NCBI RefSeq assembly: GCF_000710915.1
Contig: NZ_BAUA01000068.1
Span: 1-35,624, forward strand
Source: Nocardia brasiliensis IFM 10847
Lineage (GTDB): Bacteria; Actinomycetota; Actinomycetes; Mycobacteriales; Mycobacteriaceae
Reading direction: 5' to 3'
Length of the DNA stretch: 35,624 bases
The notes under the pieces were generated by a model. That model was not told where the DNA came from and searched no databases. It worked only from the letters and a program-made list of their open reading frames with translations. Below, piece after piece: positions 23,642 to 31,152 of this stretch. Within the stretch, counting starts at the first letter, position 1. Each line of letters begins with the position of its first letter. The position numbers and the translations under genes were made by a program.

Positions 23642-23899
23642 ATGAGCTTGTTCGCCTTTCACCGCGGCTTCGCGGCAGTGGCAATCGCCGGCGCAGCCGC
23701 GGCTGTCACGCTGACCGGTCCAGCACTCGCCGATGCCGAGGCGGCCACTTTTGTCGTGCATCCCGGCATCATGCAGGCGGCTGGCCCCGGCGACCCGGGC
23801 ATGGGGCAGGGCGGTCCGGGCGACCCGGGCATGGGCGAGGGCGGTGGCCCGGGCAACCCCGGCACCGGCGGCTCCGGCGAACCCGGCATGGGCCGCTAG
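23642..23899 (+). CDS. Small secreted Gly/Pro-rich repeat protein
   Basis: The 85-residue precursor has a clear signal peptide (MSLFAFHRGFAAVAIAGAAA then VTLTGPALA, cut before DAEAA). The ~55-residue mature part ends in imperfect repeats PGDPGMGQGG, PGDPGMGEGGG, PGNPGTGGSG, EPGMGR. It is acidic, Cys-free and low in complexity, like short surface or secreted antigens. It lies downstream of the MAB_1171c gene and upstream of a TGGGAACGTTCCCA palindrome. No homologue can be named. Good candidate for a small exported peptide. Confidence 0.75.
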   Translation: MSLFAFHRGFAAVAIAGAAAAVTLTGPALADAEAATFVVHPGIMQAAGPGDPGMGQGGPGDPGMGEGGGPGNPGTGGSGEPGMGR

Positions 23900-23933
23900 C
23901 GGGCAGGTTCCCGGCGCCCGCACGCTCGGTCGC

Positions 23934-23947
23934 TGGGAACGTTCCCA
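23934..23947. promoter_or_regulatory. LacI-type palindrome
   Basis: TGGGAACGTTCCCA is a perfect 14-bp palindrome with the central CG pair of LacI-family operators; the actinobacterial CebR site is TGGGAGCGCTCCCA. It is 133 bases upstream of the monooxygenase start and 35 after the secreted-protein gene. No LacI gene lies in the window, so a trans-acting regulator would be needed. Confidence 0.45.
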
Positions 23948-24079
23948 ACCCCGATGAATTTCGCGAGGACCCGCCGTCGATACCTTCGACACACCGACAG
24001 CGGTGGGCCCGCGCCGGGATCGTCCCAGCGCGGTGAGAACGATCCGGTCTGATCCGAACCGGTGCGAAGGGTCTACGGC

Positions 24080-25267
24080 GTGAGTGGAATCAAGGTTTTG
24101 GTGGCGGGAGCGAGCATCGCGGGCCCCGCGCTGGCGCACTGGCTGTGCAGGCGAGGCGCCGCGGTGACCGTGGTGGAGCGGGCGCCCGAGCTGCGTCCCG
24201 GTGGGCAGGCGGTGGACGCGCGCGGCGTGACCAGGGAGGTCATCCGCCGGATGGGCTTGGACGCGGCGGTGCGCGCGGCCCGCACCGACACCGCAGGCGC
24301 GCACACCGTCGACGCGGACGGAAACGTGCTGGAGACCTTCCGCGCCGACGACGACGGCGGCGACGGGTACATCGCCGAGATCGAGATCCTGCGCGGTGAC
24401 CTGTCCCGGGTGCTCTACGACGACACCCGCGCCGATGTCGAATACCGCTTCGGCGACCGGATCGCCGAACTCACCCAGGACGCGGACGGCGTCGATGTGA
24501 CCTTCGCGGGCGGCGACCGCCGGCGCTTCGACCTCGTGGTCGGCGCCGACGGGCTGCATTCGGCGTTGCGCGCGATGGTCTTCGGACCGCACGAGCAGTT
24601 CATCCGCCACCTCGGACACGTGCTGGCCTTCTACAGTGTGCCCAACGAATTCGGCTTGGACCGCTGGCTGCTCGACTATCAGGAACCCGGGCGCTCCGCG
24701 ATGCTGCGGCCAATCCAGGACGCCACCCGCGCGATGGCCATGTTCTCCTTCACCGCAACCGATTTCGACGTCGACTACCGCGACGTCGCGGCGCAGAAGC
24801 GGCTGCTGCGCGAGCGGATGACCGGCCTGGGCTGGTCGACCCCGCGCATCCTCGCGCACCTGGACGACACCCCCGACTTCTATCTCGACCAGGTCGCCCA
24901 GGTGGTGATGGACCGTTGGTCGAACGGACGGGTGGTACTGCTCGGCGACGCGGCCTTCAGCTCGTCCCCGATGTCCGGGCAGGGCACCGGCCTGGCCCTG
25001 ATCGGCGCCTACGTGCTGGCCGGCGAACTCGCCGCCGCCGACTGGAACCCCCAGCTAGGCTTCGCCGCCTACGAGCAGCGGATGCGTTCGTTCGTCGAAG
25101 CCAACCAGGAGATCGGCCGCCTGCACGCGCAGAGCCGCGCCCTGCCCGGGCCTGACCCCGCCCCCGACTTCACTGGAGAATGGTTCACCGCCCTGATCGA
25201 CCGCGCCTTGAACCTCGACCTCCCCGACTACGCAGAAGTCCCCCCGATCCCCTCTACCACCCCTTGA
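24080..25267 (+). CDS. FAD-dependent aromatic/aliphatic monooxygenase
   Basis: The 395-residue flavoprotein has the N-terminal Rossmann dinucleotide motif VLVAGASIAGPALAHWL, the middle DLVVGADGLHS motif, and GRVVLLGDAAFSSSPMSGQG, which binds the FAD ribityl chain. This is the FAD_binding_3/PHBH-type class A monooxygenase. Many actinobacterial members hydroxylate drugs or aromatic polyketides, including tetracyclines and rifamycins. The GTG (VSGIKVLV) was chosen as start because GAAGGG precedes it; a GTG six codons upstream also exists. It is not in an obvious operon. The true substrate is unknown. Confidence 0.9.
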   Translation: MSGIKVLVAGASIAGPALAHWLCRRGAAVTVVERAPELRPGGQAVDARGVTREVIRRMGLDAAVRAARTDTAGAHTVDADGNVLETFRADDDGGDGYIAEIEILRGDLSRVLYDDTRADVEYRFGDRIAELTQDADGVDVTFAGGDRRRFDLVVGADGLHSALRAMVFGPHEQFIRHLGHVLAFYSVPNEFGLDRWLLDYQEPGRSAMLRPIQDATRAMAMFSFTATDFDVDYRDVAAQKRLLRERMTGLGWSTPRILAHLDDTPDFYLDQVAQVVMDRWSNGRVVLLGDAAFSSSPMSGQGTGLALIGAYVLAGELAAADWNPQLGFAAYEQRMRSFVEANQEIGRLHAQSRALPGPDPAPDFTGEWFTALIDRALNLDLPDYAEVPPIPSTTP

Positions 25268-25340
25268 CCCGCCCCCATCCGCGCGGAGGCCGACCAGCGC
25301 GGACATCGCCGGAATCCGCGACGCAGTACTGTGACTTCGT

Positions 25341-26252
25341 GTGACCGGCAATGAGATCGAGGTTTCGGCTGAGCTGGTGCGTGCGTTGTTGCGGGAGCAG
25401 CATCCGGATCTGGCGGGGCTTGCGATTCGGGAGGTGGTGGGGGGCTGGGGAAATCAAATGTGGCGGCTCGGGGACGAGTTGGTGGTGCGGATGCAGCGCA
25501 TGGACCCCACCCCGGAGCTTCAGCTGAAGGAGCGGCGGTGGCTGCCGGTGCTGGCTCCGCGCCTGCCGCTGCCGGTGCCGAGGCCCGTGCGGTTCGGTGC
25601 ACCGTCCGAGCGGTTCCCCAAGCATTGGACGGTGATGACGTGGGTGCCCGGCGAACCGCTGGATCACGCCTCGATCAACCGGGGCGCCGACGCGGCGGAT
25701 ACCCTGGCGGGCTTCCTGCGGGCACTTCATGTGGCGGCGCCCGCCGAAGCGCCGACCGCCAAGGACCGCGGCGCGCACCCCAGGATTTATACGGGCGGCT
25801 TCGAGAACTTCCTGCGAGCCGTTGCCCTGGACGGCATCGCTGCCGACGTCCGCGACGTCTGGGCGGACGCGACTGCCGCCCCGGCGTGGGCGGGCCCGCC
25901 GGTGTGGGTACACGGTGACCTGCACCCCGCCAACGTCGTAGTCTCAAACGGAACCATCTCGGGCATAATCGATTTCGGTGACATGTTCGCCGGCGATCCA
26001 GCATGGGATCTCGCCGCCGCCTGGGTCCTGCTACCAGCAGGCACAGCCACCCGCTTCTTCGACACCTACGCGCACGCGGACGAATCAGCGATCCGGCGCG
26101 CCCGCGGCCTGGCCGCAATGAAGAGCCTCTTCCTGATCCTCATGGGGCAGAACGGAGATCGCGGCCTCCCCGGCGGCAAACCACACTGGGGCCCCGCAGG
26201 CCGGGCAGCCCTCGAACGCGTCCTGCAGGGATCGCCGAAACTGCGCGCCTGA
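25341..26252 (+). CDS. Aminoglycoside-phosphotransferase-fold kinase
   Basis: The 303-residue protein is an APH/choline-kinase-fold phosphotransferase: catalytic HGDLHPANVVV (191-201), the DFGDMFAGDPAWDLA metal-binding segment (211-225), and an N-terminal lobe (WRLGDELVVRMQR). APH members phosphorylate antibiotics, sugars or macrolides with ATP. The GTG start gives MTGNEIEVSAELV, a clean family start. It is convergent with a MerR gene and shares a small hairpin terminator with it (26364-26379). Specificity unknown; resistance is possible but not shown. Confidence 0.88.
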   Translation: MTGNEIEVSAELVRALLREQHPDLAGLAIREVVGGWGNQMWRLGDELVVRMQRMDPTPELQLKERRWLPVLAPRLPLPVPRPVRFGAPSERFPKHWTVMTWVPGEPLDHASINRGADAADTLAGFLRALHVAAPAEAPTAKDRGAHPRIYTGGFENFLRAVALDGIAADVRDVWADATAAPAWAGPPVWVHGDLHPANVVVSNGTISGIIDFGDMFAGDPAWDLAAAWVLLPAGTATRFFDTYAHADESAIRRARGLAAMKSLFLILMGQNGDRGLPGGKPHWGPAGRAALERVLQGSPKLRA

Positions 26253-26363
26253 TACTCGCGCACAGCTTCCGCCTTCGGCAACATGTGAGCACGAAACCTC
26301 TTGCTGTGCTGAACTTTGCCCGGCACCGAGATCGTGCGCAAGGCTGCATGGCGCGAGGATCTA

Positions 26364-26379
26364 GCGGAGTCCCCTCCGC
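26364..26379. terminator. Small hairpin between APH and MerR-NTF2 genes
   Basis: GCGGAG-TCCC-CTCCGC, a 6-bp stem with a 4-base loop, lies three bases before the end of the convergent MerR gene. It is short and has no T run, so its strength is uncertain. No other terminator is visible in this 130-base gap. Confidence 0.45.
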
Positions 26380-26382
26380 GAT

Positions 26383-27150
26383 CTAGATACCGTGGAAGGT
26401 CTGGTCGGCGATCGTCGAAGAAGCGTTCAACGTGAGCGATGTCTCGAACGGTCGGGCTGCTGAAGTCCCGTCCAAGATGTAAGTTCCAGTCGCCCGAAGA
26501 ACGGTCGAATTATCGGTGCCTGGCCGAACACGAATTACGCCGACAGAGTACGCAGCCTGCGGAAACCGTAGGAGCTGCCCGACGATCGCCGTCGTTCCGA
26601 CATACGAAACATCCCCGGCGGCGAGTCGGGCATCCTCGGCATACCACAGCTCCAGTGCGCTTTGCTGGGCCGCGAGCTGGGCGAAGTAGAGCCTGGTAAA
26701 AGCCTCGGCATTCTCTCGGGTGAAGTATTTCTTGATAGTGTCTTCGATCACGACAGTCCTCCTGATCAAGCCCAGAAAGTGATTCACGGAAATATCGGGC
26801 CGGTTCTCCGCCGTTGCCGCCAGCCTCGTCACGAGGGCATGTAGGTCCTGCATCGCGATCACCTGAGCGGCCAGACGATCACGGTGTGCGACCAACACCT
26901 GCGCCATCGCCACAGTTCCCGCGAGCACGTTCGCGATCTGGTCCAACCCCAGACCGAGCTGGCGCAGTGCCAGAACCTGATATAGGCGCTGGACGTCGGA
27001 TTCGGTGTAGCGGCGGTGACCTGCGTTGGTGCGCTCGGCGGGGCGCACCAACCCGATCCGGTCGTAATGATGCAGTGTCCGAACCGTCAATCCGGTCTCG
27101 GTCGCAAGTTCACCGACCTTCCACACCTGCTCGATTCCCTTCTCTTCCAT
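26383..27150 (-). CDS. MerR regulator fused to an NTF2-like domain
   Basis: The 255-residue protein begins with a canonical MerR winged helix (10-76; WKVGELATETGLTVRTLHHY, DRIGLVRPAERTNAGHRRYT) and a dimerisation helix (about 85-112). Residues ~148-255 do not resemble TipAS or other usual MerR effector domains. They instead track NTF2: FTRLYFAQLAAQQSALELWY, GTTAIVGQLLRFPQ, VRPGTDNSTVLRATGTYI and STIADQTFHGI, matching the order of helices and strands in yeast NTF2 up to its FNDIFR end. The coding DNA is less GC-rich than neighbours. A promoter with 19-bp spacer lies upstream. Confidence 0.87.
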   Translation of the reverse strand: MEEKGIEQVWKVGELATETGLTVRTLHHYDRIGLVRPAERTNAGHRRYTESDVQRLYQVLALRQLGLGLDQIANVLAGTVAMAQVLVAHRDRLAAQVIAMQDLHALVTRLAATAENRPDISVNHFLGLIRRTVVIEDTIKKYFTRENAEAFTRLYFAQLAAQQSALELWYAEDARLAAGDVSYVGTTAIVGQLLRFPQAAYSVGVIRVRPGTDNSTVLRATGTYILDGTSAARPFETSLTLNASSTIADQTFHGI

Positions 27151-27197
27151 CCGCGTTCAGCTCACTTCCACCGACGCAGCTCGCGCTGGTACGGCCG

Positions 27198-27228
27198 ACG
27201 CTAGGCCCTGACGTCAGGTAAGGAGCAA
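27198..27228 (-). promoter_or_regulatory. MerR-type autoregulatory promoter
   Basis: On the minus strand TTGCTC (27228-27223) and TAGCGT (27203-27198) are separated by 19 bases, and the spacer contains the perfect palindrome CCTGACGTCAGG (27207-27218). The unusual spacer and dyad mark a MerR target. It lies 40-50 bases upstream of the MerR-NTF2 start, so the gene is probably self-controlled. The CCTGACG half-site is shared with the other MerR unit at 16.6 kb. Confidence 0.72.
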
Positions 27229-27281
27229 GCCGGAACTTCCTGCTGGATTGCATGATGACGGCGACCGTCCCCGGTCGGGGA

Positions 27282-28088
27282 TCACAAGGGTGCGGAACGC
27301 CACCATTCGACATGCTCGCTTTCGCGGTCCGGCGGCGCCTCGGAATAGATGTGGCAGGAGTTTCGGGGTGAATTCTCGAACGAGACAACGATTTTGGGGT
27401 CCTGGAAGCCGTACTCCTGGCGGCGGATAGTTACGGTTGCGGCGGAGCGCTGAAATCGCTCTATCAGAGTGTCGCCGCCGTACTGGCTCATGTCCCGGCC
27501 GCTCGGAAAACAATAGAGATCGAAGGTCGGAGCGAAGGTCCGCGACGACGGAATACCCAAGACCAGCGCCACGAAGCCGAGCACCCAACCGAGCAGCAAG
27601 AACAACCACCACGCGGTGACCAATGCGCTGCCGGGACGGCCACGCAGATCGGGTGCGTCCGGTGGCGTCCGAGGGTCGCTCGCCCGCCACACATCCGACA
27701 TGATCGTGTGCGGGAACCACAAATTGACGACAGGGCAGAACCAGCCGCCGATCACCCACCCGTTGGCGAGCCGATGCCGTGCCGTGCACAGTGCTTCGGC
27801 ATTGTGACGCGCCCGCCACAGCCAGCTGATGACGACGATTCCCGCACTGAACTGCAGCAGGTGTGCGAGGACGCCGACCCCGGTGTAGGACTGCCACTCC
27901 GTGCGTGTGACACCCGGCTGCCCCCAGCTCTTCTCGAAATCCGCGAGGAGCCGCCAGTCGGCGATCGCGCTGACGAACATCATGACCACCGCCGCGGCGA
28001 CCAGGCCGATCGCCCAGGCCGCGAGCGCTCCGATCGGACGGACGTTCCTTCCGCCGCGCGCGAGCGCAGCGTCCCACCCCACTGACAT
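27282..28088 (-). CDS. DUF4328 membrane protein with unusual C-terminal tail
   Basis: The 268-residue protein carries the DUF4328 core: several membrane helices (first at 19-43), FSAGIVVISWLWRARHNAEA, and WVIGGWFCPVVNLWFPHTIM followed by DVWRASDPRTPP. DUF4328 proteins are of unknown role. After the last clear helix (about 182-195) it has a ~65-residue hydrophilic tail (TLIERFQRSAATVTIRRQEY) that I do not recognise from the family. The start was placed at MSVGWDAAL, with GAAGGGA just upstream. The tail reads as real protein, so no frameshift is called. It is divergent from aat. Confidence 0.78.
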   Translation of the reverse strand: MSVGWDAALARGGRNVRPIGALAAWAIGLVAAAVVMMFVSAIADWRLLADFEKSWGQPGVTRTEWQSYTGVGVLAHLLQFSAGIVVISWLWRARHNAEALCTARHRLANGWVIGGWFCPVVNLWFPHTIMSDVWRASDPRTPPDAPDLRGRPGSALVTAWWLFLLLGWVLGFVALVLGIPSSRTFAPTFDLYCFPSGRDMSQYGGDTLIERFQRSAATVTIRRQEYGFQDPKIVVSFENSPRNSCHIYSEAPPDRESEHVEWWRSAPL

Positions 28089-28254
28089 CGTCCAAATCCC
28101 TTCGGTTCCAACGGCGCACCATACCGCCCGTGGCAACGGCCCCGAGACATCATGTCGCACCGGACCGCAACGGGAAACCTTCGATCATGCGTCAGGTCAC
28201 CGTGCCACCCACGACACCCGAACCGACTGAACGCAGGTCGGTAAGGTCGGTCCG

Positions 28255-28992
28255 GTGAGCGACGCCGGTGACCTGATGCGGATGTATCTGGTGGACGCAG
28301 ACCAGCCTTTTCCGTCTGTCGAACTCGCGGATTCGTCCGGGCTGGTCGCGTTCGGCGGGGACCTGTCGCCGCAGCGGTTGCTGGACGCTTATTCGGCAGG
28401 CATCTTTCCCTGGTACAACCCCGGCGAGACGATCCACTGGTACTGCCCGGATCCGCGAAGCATTCTGATACCGACCGACCTGCGGGTGAGCAGGTCCTAT
28501 CGGCGATCTGTCGCCAATGCCGACTACGCGGTGACCATGGATCACGCCTTCGCCGACGTGATGTCGCAGTGCGCCGGCCCGCGGGACAAAGAGGCCGGAA
28601 CCTGGATCGGCTCCGACATGCAGGCCGCCTACCTGCGACTGCACCACCTCGGTCACGCGCACTCGGTCGAGGTGTGGCGCGACGGTGAACTGGTCGGCGG
28701 CCTCTACGGCGTTGCCCGCGGCCGCTCCTTCGCCGGCGAATCCATGTTCTCCCGCGCCCGCGACACCTCCAAGGTCGCGCTGTACTGGCTGTGCGCCCAA
28801 CTGACCGCCTGGGATTTCGCTCTCATCGACTGCCAAGTCACCTCCAGCCACCTCACCTCCCTCGGCGCGATCGACCTCCCCCGTACGGACTACCTGCGCC
28901 TGCACATGCAGGCCGCCGCCCGCCCCGGCCTCGTCGGCGCCTGGCAGTTCGACATCCCAGTCCCCGACTCCCCCAACCATTTACCGGCGTGA
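28255..28992 (+). CDS. aat: Leucyl/phenylalanyl-tRNA-protein transferase
   Basis: The 245-residue enzyme adds Leu or Phe from tRNA to Arg/Lys N termini, marking proteins for ClpS/ClpAP-type degradation (N-end rule). The family fingerprints are all present: FPSVELADSSGLVAFGGDLS, DAYSAGIFPWYNPGETIHWY, WIGSDMQAAYLRLHHLGHAH, GGLYGVARGRSFAGESMFSR and CQVTSSHLTSLGAI. It starts with GTG preceded by an AAGG site. It is monocistronic, divergent from the DUF4328 gene. Fully intact. Confidence 0.97.
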   Translation: MSDAGDLMRMYLVDADQPFPSVELADSSGLVAFGGDLSPQRLLDAYSAGIFPWYNPGETIHWYCPDPRSILIPTDLRVSRSYRRSVANADYAVTMDHAFADVMSQCAGPRDKEAGTWIGSDMQAAYLRLHHLGHAHSVEVWRDGELVGGLYGVARGRSFAGESMFSRARDTSKVALYWLCAQLTAWDFALIDCQVTSSHLTSLGAIDLPRTDYLRLHMQAAARPGLVGAWQFDIPVPDSPNHLPA

Positions 28993-29258
28993 GCGGTACC
29001 CGCCGCATCTACACCCTTTGTCGGGATTCGCGCCCTTGCGGAGTCCAGAAGGGGTGCGAATATCCCGAAAAGTACCGCGTTCCCTCGCGACGGCTGCGCG
29101 CGTTTCGGTGGCGGCCCCCAGCCTCGATCGGCGCGCCCATGCCGGACTCGGGAACCGGCGCAACGCCTACGTTCTCGCCTTCCGATTTCATCCGACCGCA
29201 GGTCAGCAACAGTGCATCGGAAGCGACGCCGACTCGGCTAGTCCAACATGCCGAGTTG
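28993..29258. terminator. aat to DUF222 intergenic region with hairpin
   Basis: An imperfect long hairpin lies at about 29022-29067 (GGGATTCGCGCCCTT against AAGGGGTGCGAATATCCC), 30 bases after the aat stop; it may terminate aat. The remaining bases to the SOS box form no believable gene, although a frame is open from 29018. Confidence 0.4.
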
Positions 29259-29274
29259 TCGAACATATGTTCTA
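29259..29274 (+). promoter_or_regulatory. SOS (LexA) box
   Basis: TCGAAC-ATAT-GTTCTA matches the mycobacterial LexA operator TCGAAC-N4-GTTCGA at 11 of 12 half-site positions and is an exact palindrome over its middle 12 bases (GAACATATGTTC). It lies 23 bases before the GTG start of the DUF222 fragment. LexA boxes precede 13E12/DUF222 genes in M. tuberculosis. Confidence 0.8.
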
Positions 29275-29296
29275 TCTTTGCGGTAAGCTCACCCGC

Positions 29297-29614
29297 GTGA
29301 CCATACATTCGACCGCGCTGGCGCCGGATGCTCAAACACCAGGATGGCCGGAACTGGCCGACGTCGATCTGCTGCGCACCCTAGTCGAAACCGAACGCCG
29401 TCGACGGCGACTGGATGCCGCCATGCGCGCGGCCGTCGCCGAAGCCGAGCGACGTGGCCTCGCCGCAGACACCGGCTACCGGGACACCGTGGAGCTGTTG
29501 ACCGATCTGCTGCGCATCACCGCCCACGAAGCGCGCCGACGAATCGAAACCGCGGCTCCGCAGGCCCGCTCGCGTTCCAAGAAGGTGTGGCGGGTGCTGG
29601 CGGCCGCAAGCTGA
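29297..29614 (+). pseudogene. Truncated DUF222 (13E12/HNH family) gene
   Basis: The 105-residue frame (GTG, VTIHSTALAPDAQTPG) carries only the N-terminal part of a DUF222 protein: GWPELADVDLLRTLVETERR, AAVAEAERRGLAADTGYRDT and VELLTDLLRITAHEARRR. Intact relatives run to 350-500 residues and end with an HNH nuclease domain. Here the sequence departs after IETAAPQ into RSRSKKVWRVLAAAS and stops, and no HNH remnant is seen in the 120 bases before the sigma-factor gene. An earlier ATG at 29267 lies inside the SOS box and was not chosen. Likely a decayed, SOS-linked repeat-family copy. Confidence 0.68.
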
Positions 29615-29734
29615 TGTAGTGCTGCCCGGCCCATCCAGGGTTACCCCGAATGACCGGCATGCTCGCGTGACGAAACACCCCGCACCTGAGTGCCGCCAGG
29701 GAAGCGGCCACGAGAACGACTGTGGCGCAGTGGG

Positions 29735-30625
29735 TCAGTGCAAGCTGAGGCCCGTGCGAGAGTCGAGGTGGGTGAGTTTTTCCGGGTTTCGGACGAAGTA
29801 GAGGCCGGTGATGCGACCGTTGTCGATGCGGAAACTCATGATGCCGATTTCGTTGTCCCAGCGCATGATGAGGGCCGGGCCGCCGTTGACCACGGTGGGT
29901 TCCGTGCGGAGCGTGGGGTTGATCTTGCCGAAGCCGACCAGCAGGTTCCTGAGTACCTTCTCGATGCCGATGATCGGCACCCGGGCCGCGGTCTTTACGC
30001 CGCCACCGTCGGTGAGCAGCACGACATCCGGGGCCAGCACAGTGAGCAGCCCTTGCGGATCACCGGTTTCCAACGCCTGCTGGAAAGACTCCAGCGCCGC
30101 CTTGGCCTGCGCCGGGGAAACCACCGACCGCGGGCGTCGAGCTTCGACGTGCCCGCGGGCCCGCCGGGCGATCTGGCGAACGGCGACCGGCGTCTTGTCG
30201 ACGGCGGCAGCGATCTCGTCATAGCTGACGTCGAAGACCTCGCGCAGCACGAAGACCACCCGCTCGGTGGGCGAGAGCGCCTCGAGGACGAGCATCAGCG
30301 CCATCGACATGCTTTCGGCGAGTTCGACATCCTCGGCCACGTCCGGTGCAGTGATCAGCGGTTCGGGCAGCCACGGCCCGACATACGCCTCCTTCCGGCG
30401 TTTCAGCGTGCGCATCCGGTTCAGGGCCTGGCGGCTGGCGATCCGCACCAAATAGGCACGCGGATCGTCGATCCGGTCCACCTCGACCTGGGCCCACCGC
30501 AGCCAGGTTTCCTGCAGGACGTCTTCGGCATCGGCGGCGGAGCCGAGCATTTCGTAGGCGATGGTGAACAAGAGGTTGCGGTGCGCGACGAACGGGTCGA
30601 TCGCCGGGTCGGCTGTGGTCGTCAT
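29735..30625 (-). CDS. sigJ: ECF41-type sigma factor (SigJ family)
   Basis: The 296-residue protein has ECF sigma region 2 (FTIAYEMLGSAADAEDVLQE) and region 4 (LSPTERVVFVLREVFDVSYD). It then has a C-terminal SnoaL-like extension typical of ECF41. Diagnostic marks are WLPEPL at 85-90, DGGG at 206-209 and VRNPEKL at 278-284. The C-terminal domain tunes activity instead of a classic anti-sigma. It starts with ATG after GAGGAG, 53 bases downstream of DoxX on the same strand. Symbol by family similarity to SigJ. Confidence 0.9.
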   Translation of the reverse strand: MTTTADPAIDPFVAHRNLLFTIAYEMLGSAADAEDVLQETWLRWAQVEVDRIDDPRAYLVRIASRQALNRMRTLKRRKEAYVGPWLPEPLITAPDVAEDVELAESMSMALMLVLEALSPTERVVFVLREVFDVSYDEIAAAVDKTPVAVRQIARRARGHVEARRPRSVVSPAQAKAALESFQQALETGDPQGLLTVLAPDVVLLTDGGGVKTAARVPIIGIEKVLRNLLVGFGKINPTLRTEPTVVNGGPALIMRWDNEIGIMSFRIDNGRITGLYFVRNPEKLTHLDSRTGLSLH

Positions 30626-30678
30626 CGCGAACTCTGCTCCTCGTGCCTGGCCAGGAAATGCTCGGCAAGGCTACCGGG

Positions 30679-31062
30679 TCAGGCGGTGAAGGGTTCGAGC
30701 CAGAACCTGCCCCAGGCTACGAAAACCGCCATCGCGAGGTAGACCACATTGGCGGTGATGACCTTGTATTCGCCATAGCGGGCGTGGGCGATCATCGCCC
30801 CGACCATCAGCAGCGCCCAGCACACCGCGGTGACCGGAACGAGCACCGGCGCGATACCGAGCACGGCGGGCAGGATCAATCCGATCGCGGCCAGGACCTC
30901 CACGCCGCCAAGGGTTTTGATGACTCCCGCGCCCGCGGTGGCGGTCCAGCGCCCGCCGGGCGCCTGGGCCAGTTTCGCCTTGGGCGTGAACATTTTGATG
31001 GTGCCGCTGGCCGATGCGACGGCGGCCAGCAGTCCGGTGACGATCCACAGTGCGATGTTCAT
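30679..31062 (-). CDS. DoxX-like membrane protein
   Basis: The 127-residue protein has four hydrophobic helices (about 3-18, 48-66, 70-88, 98-115) with the family phrase GRWTATAGAGVIKTLGGVEVLAAIGLILPA. DoxX-like proteins are linked with oxidoreductases and ECF sigma factors, with redox or thiosulphate roles proposed. The start at MNIALWIVTG follows GAGGAGACCTG; the 12 earlier codons lie past the ribosome-binding site. First gene of the SigJ operon, directly after the ECF41-type promoter. It may be the ECF41-controlled effector. Confidence 0.83.
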   Translation of the reverse strand: MNIALWIVTGLLAAVASASGTIKMFTPKAKLAQAPGGRWTATAGAGVIKTLGGVEVLAAIGLILPAVLGIAPVLVPVTAVCWALLMVGAMIAHARYGEYKVITANVVYLAMAVFVAWGRFWLEPFTA

Positions 31063-31093
31063 CAGGTCTCCTCGTTTCGACGTTCGACCTGAA

Positions 31094-31120
31094 GACACCG
31101 CTGAGCCGACGCCCGTGACA
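31094..31120 (-). promoter_or_regulatory. ECF41-type promoter upstream of DoxX-sigJ
   Basis: On the minus strand TGTCACG (31120-31114) is followed, after exactly 16 bases, by TGTC (31097-31094). The published ECF41 consensus is TGTCACA-N16-CGTC. Both elements fit except one base each. It lies 32 bases before the DoxX start, implying that SigJ drives its own operon. Confidence 0.68.
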
Positions 31121-31152
31121 TTGCGTGACGCAGGTCACCGCAGCACCGGCGC

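Noticed and set aside
29018..29296. Upstream extension of the DUF222 frame
   Set aside because: The extra residues run through the SOS box and the aat 3' hairpin and have no family similarity.
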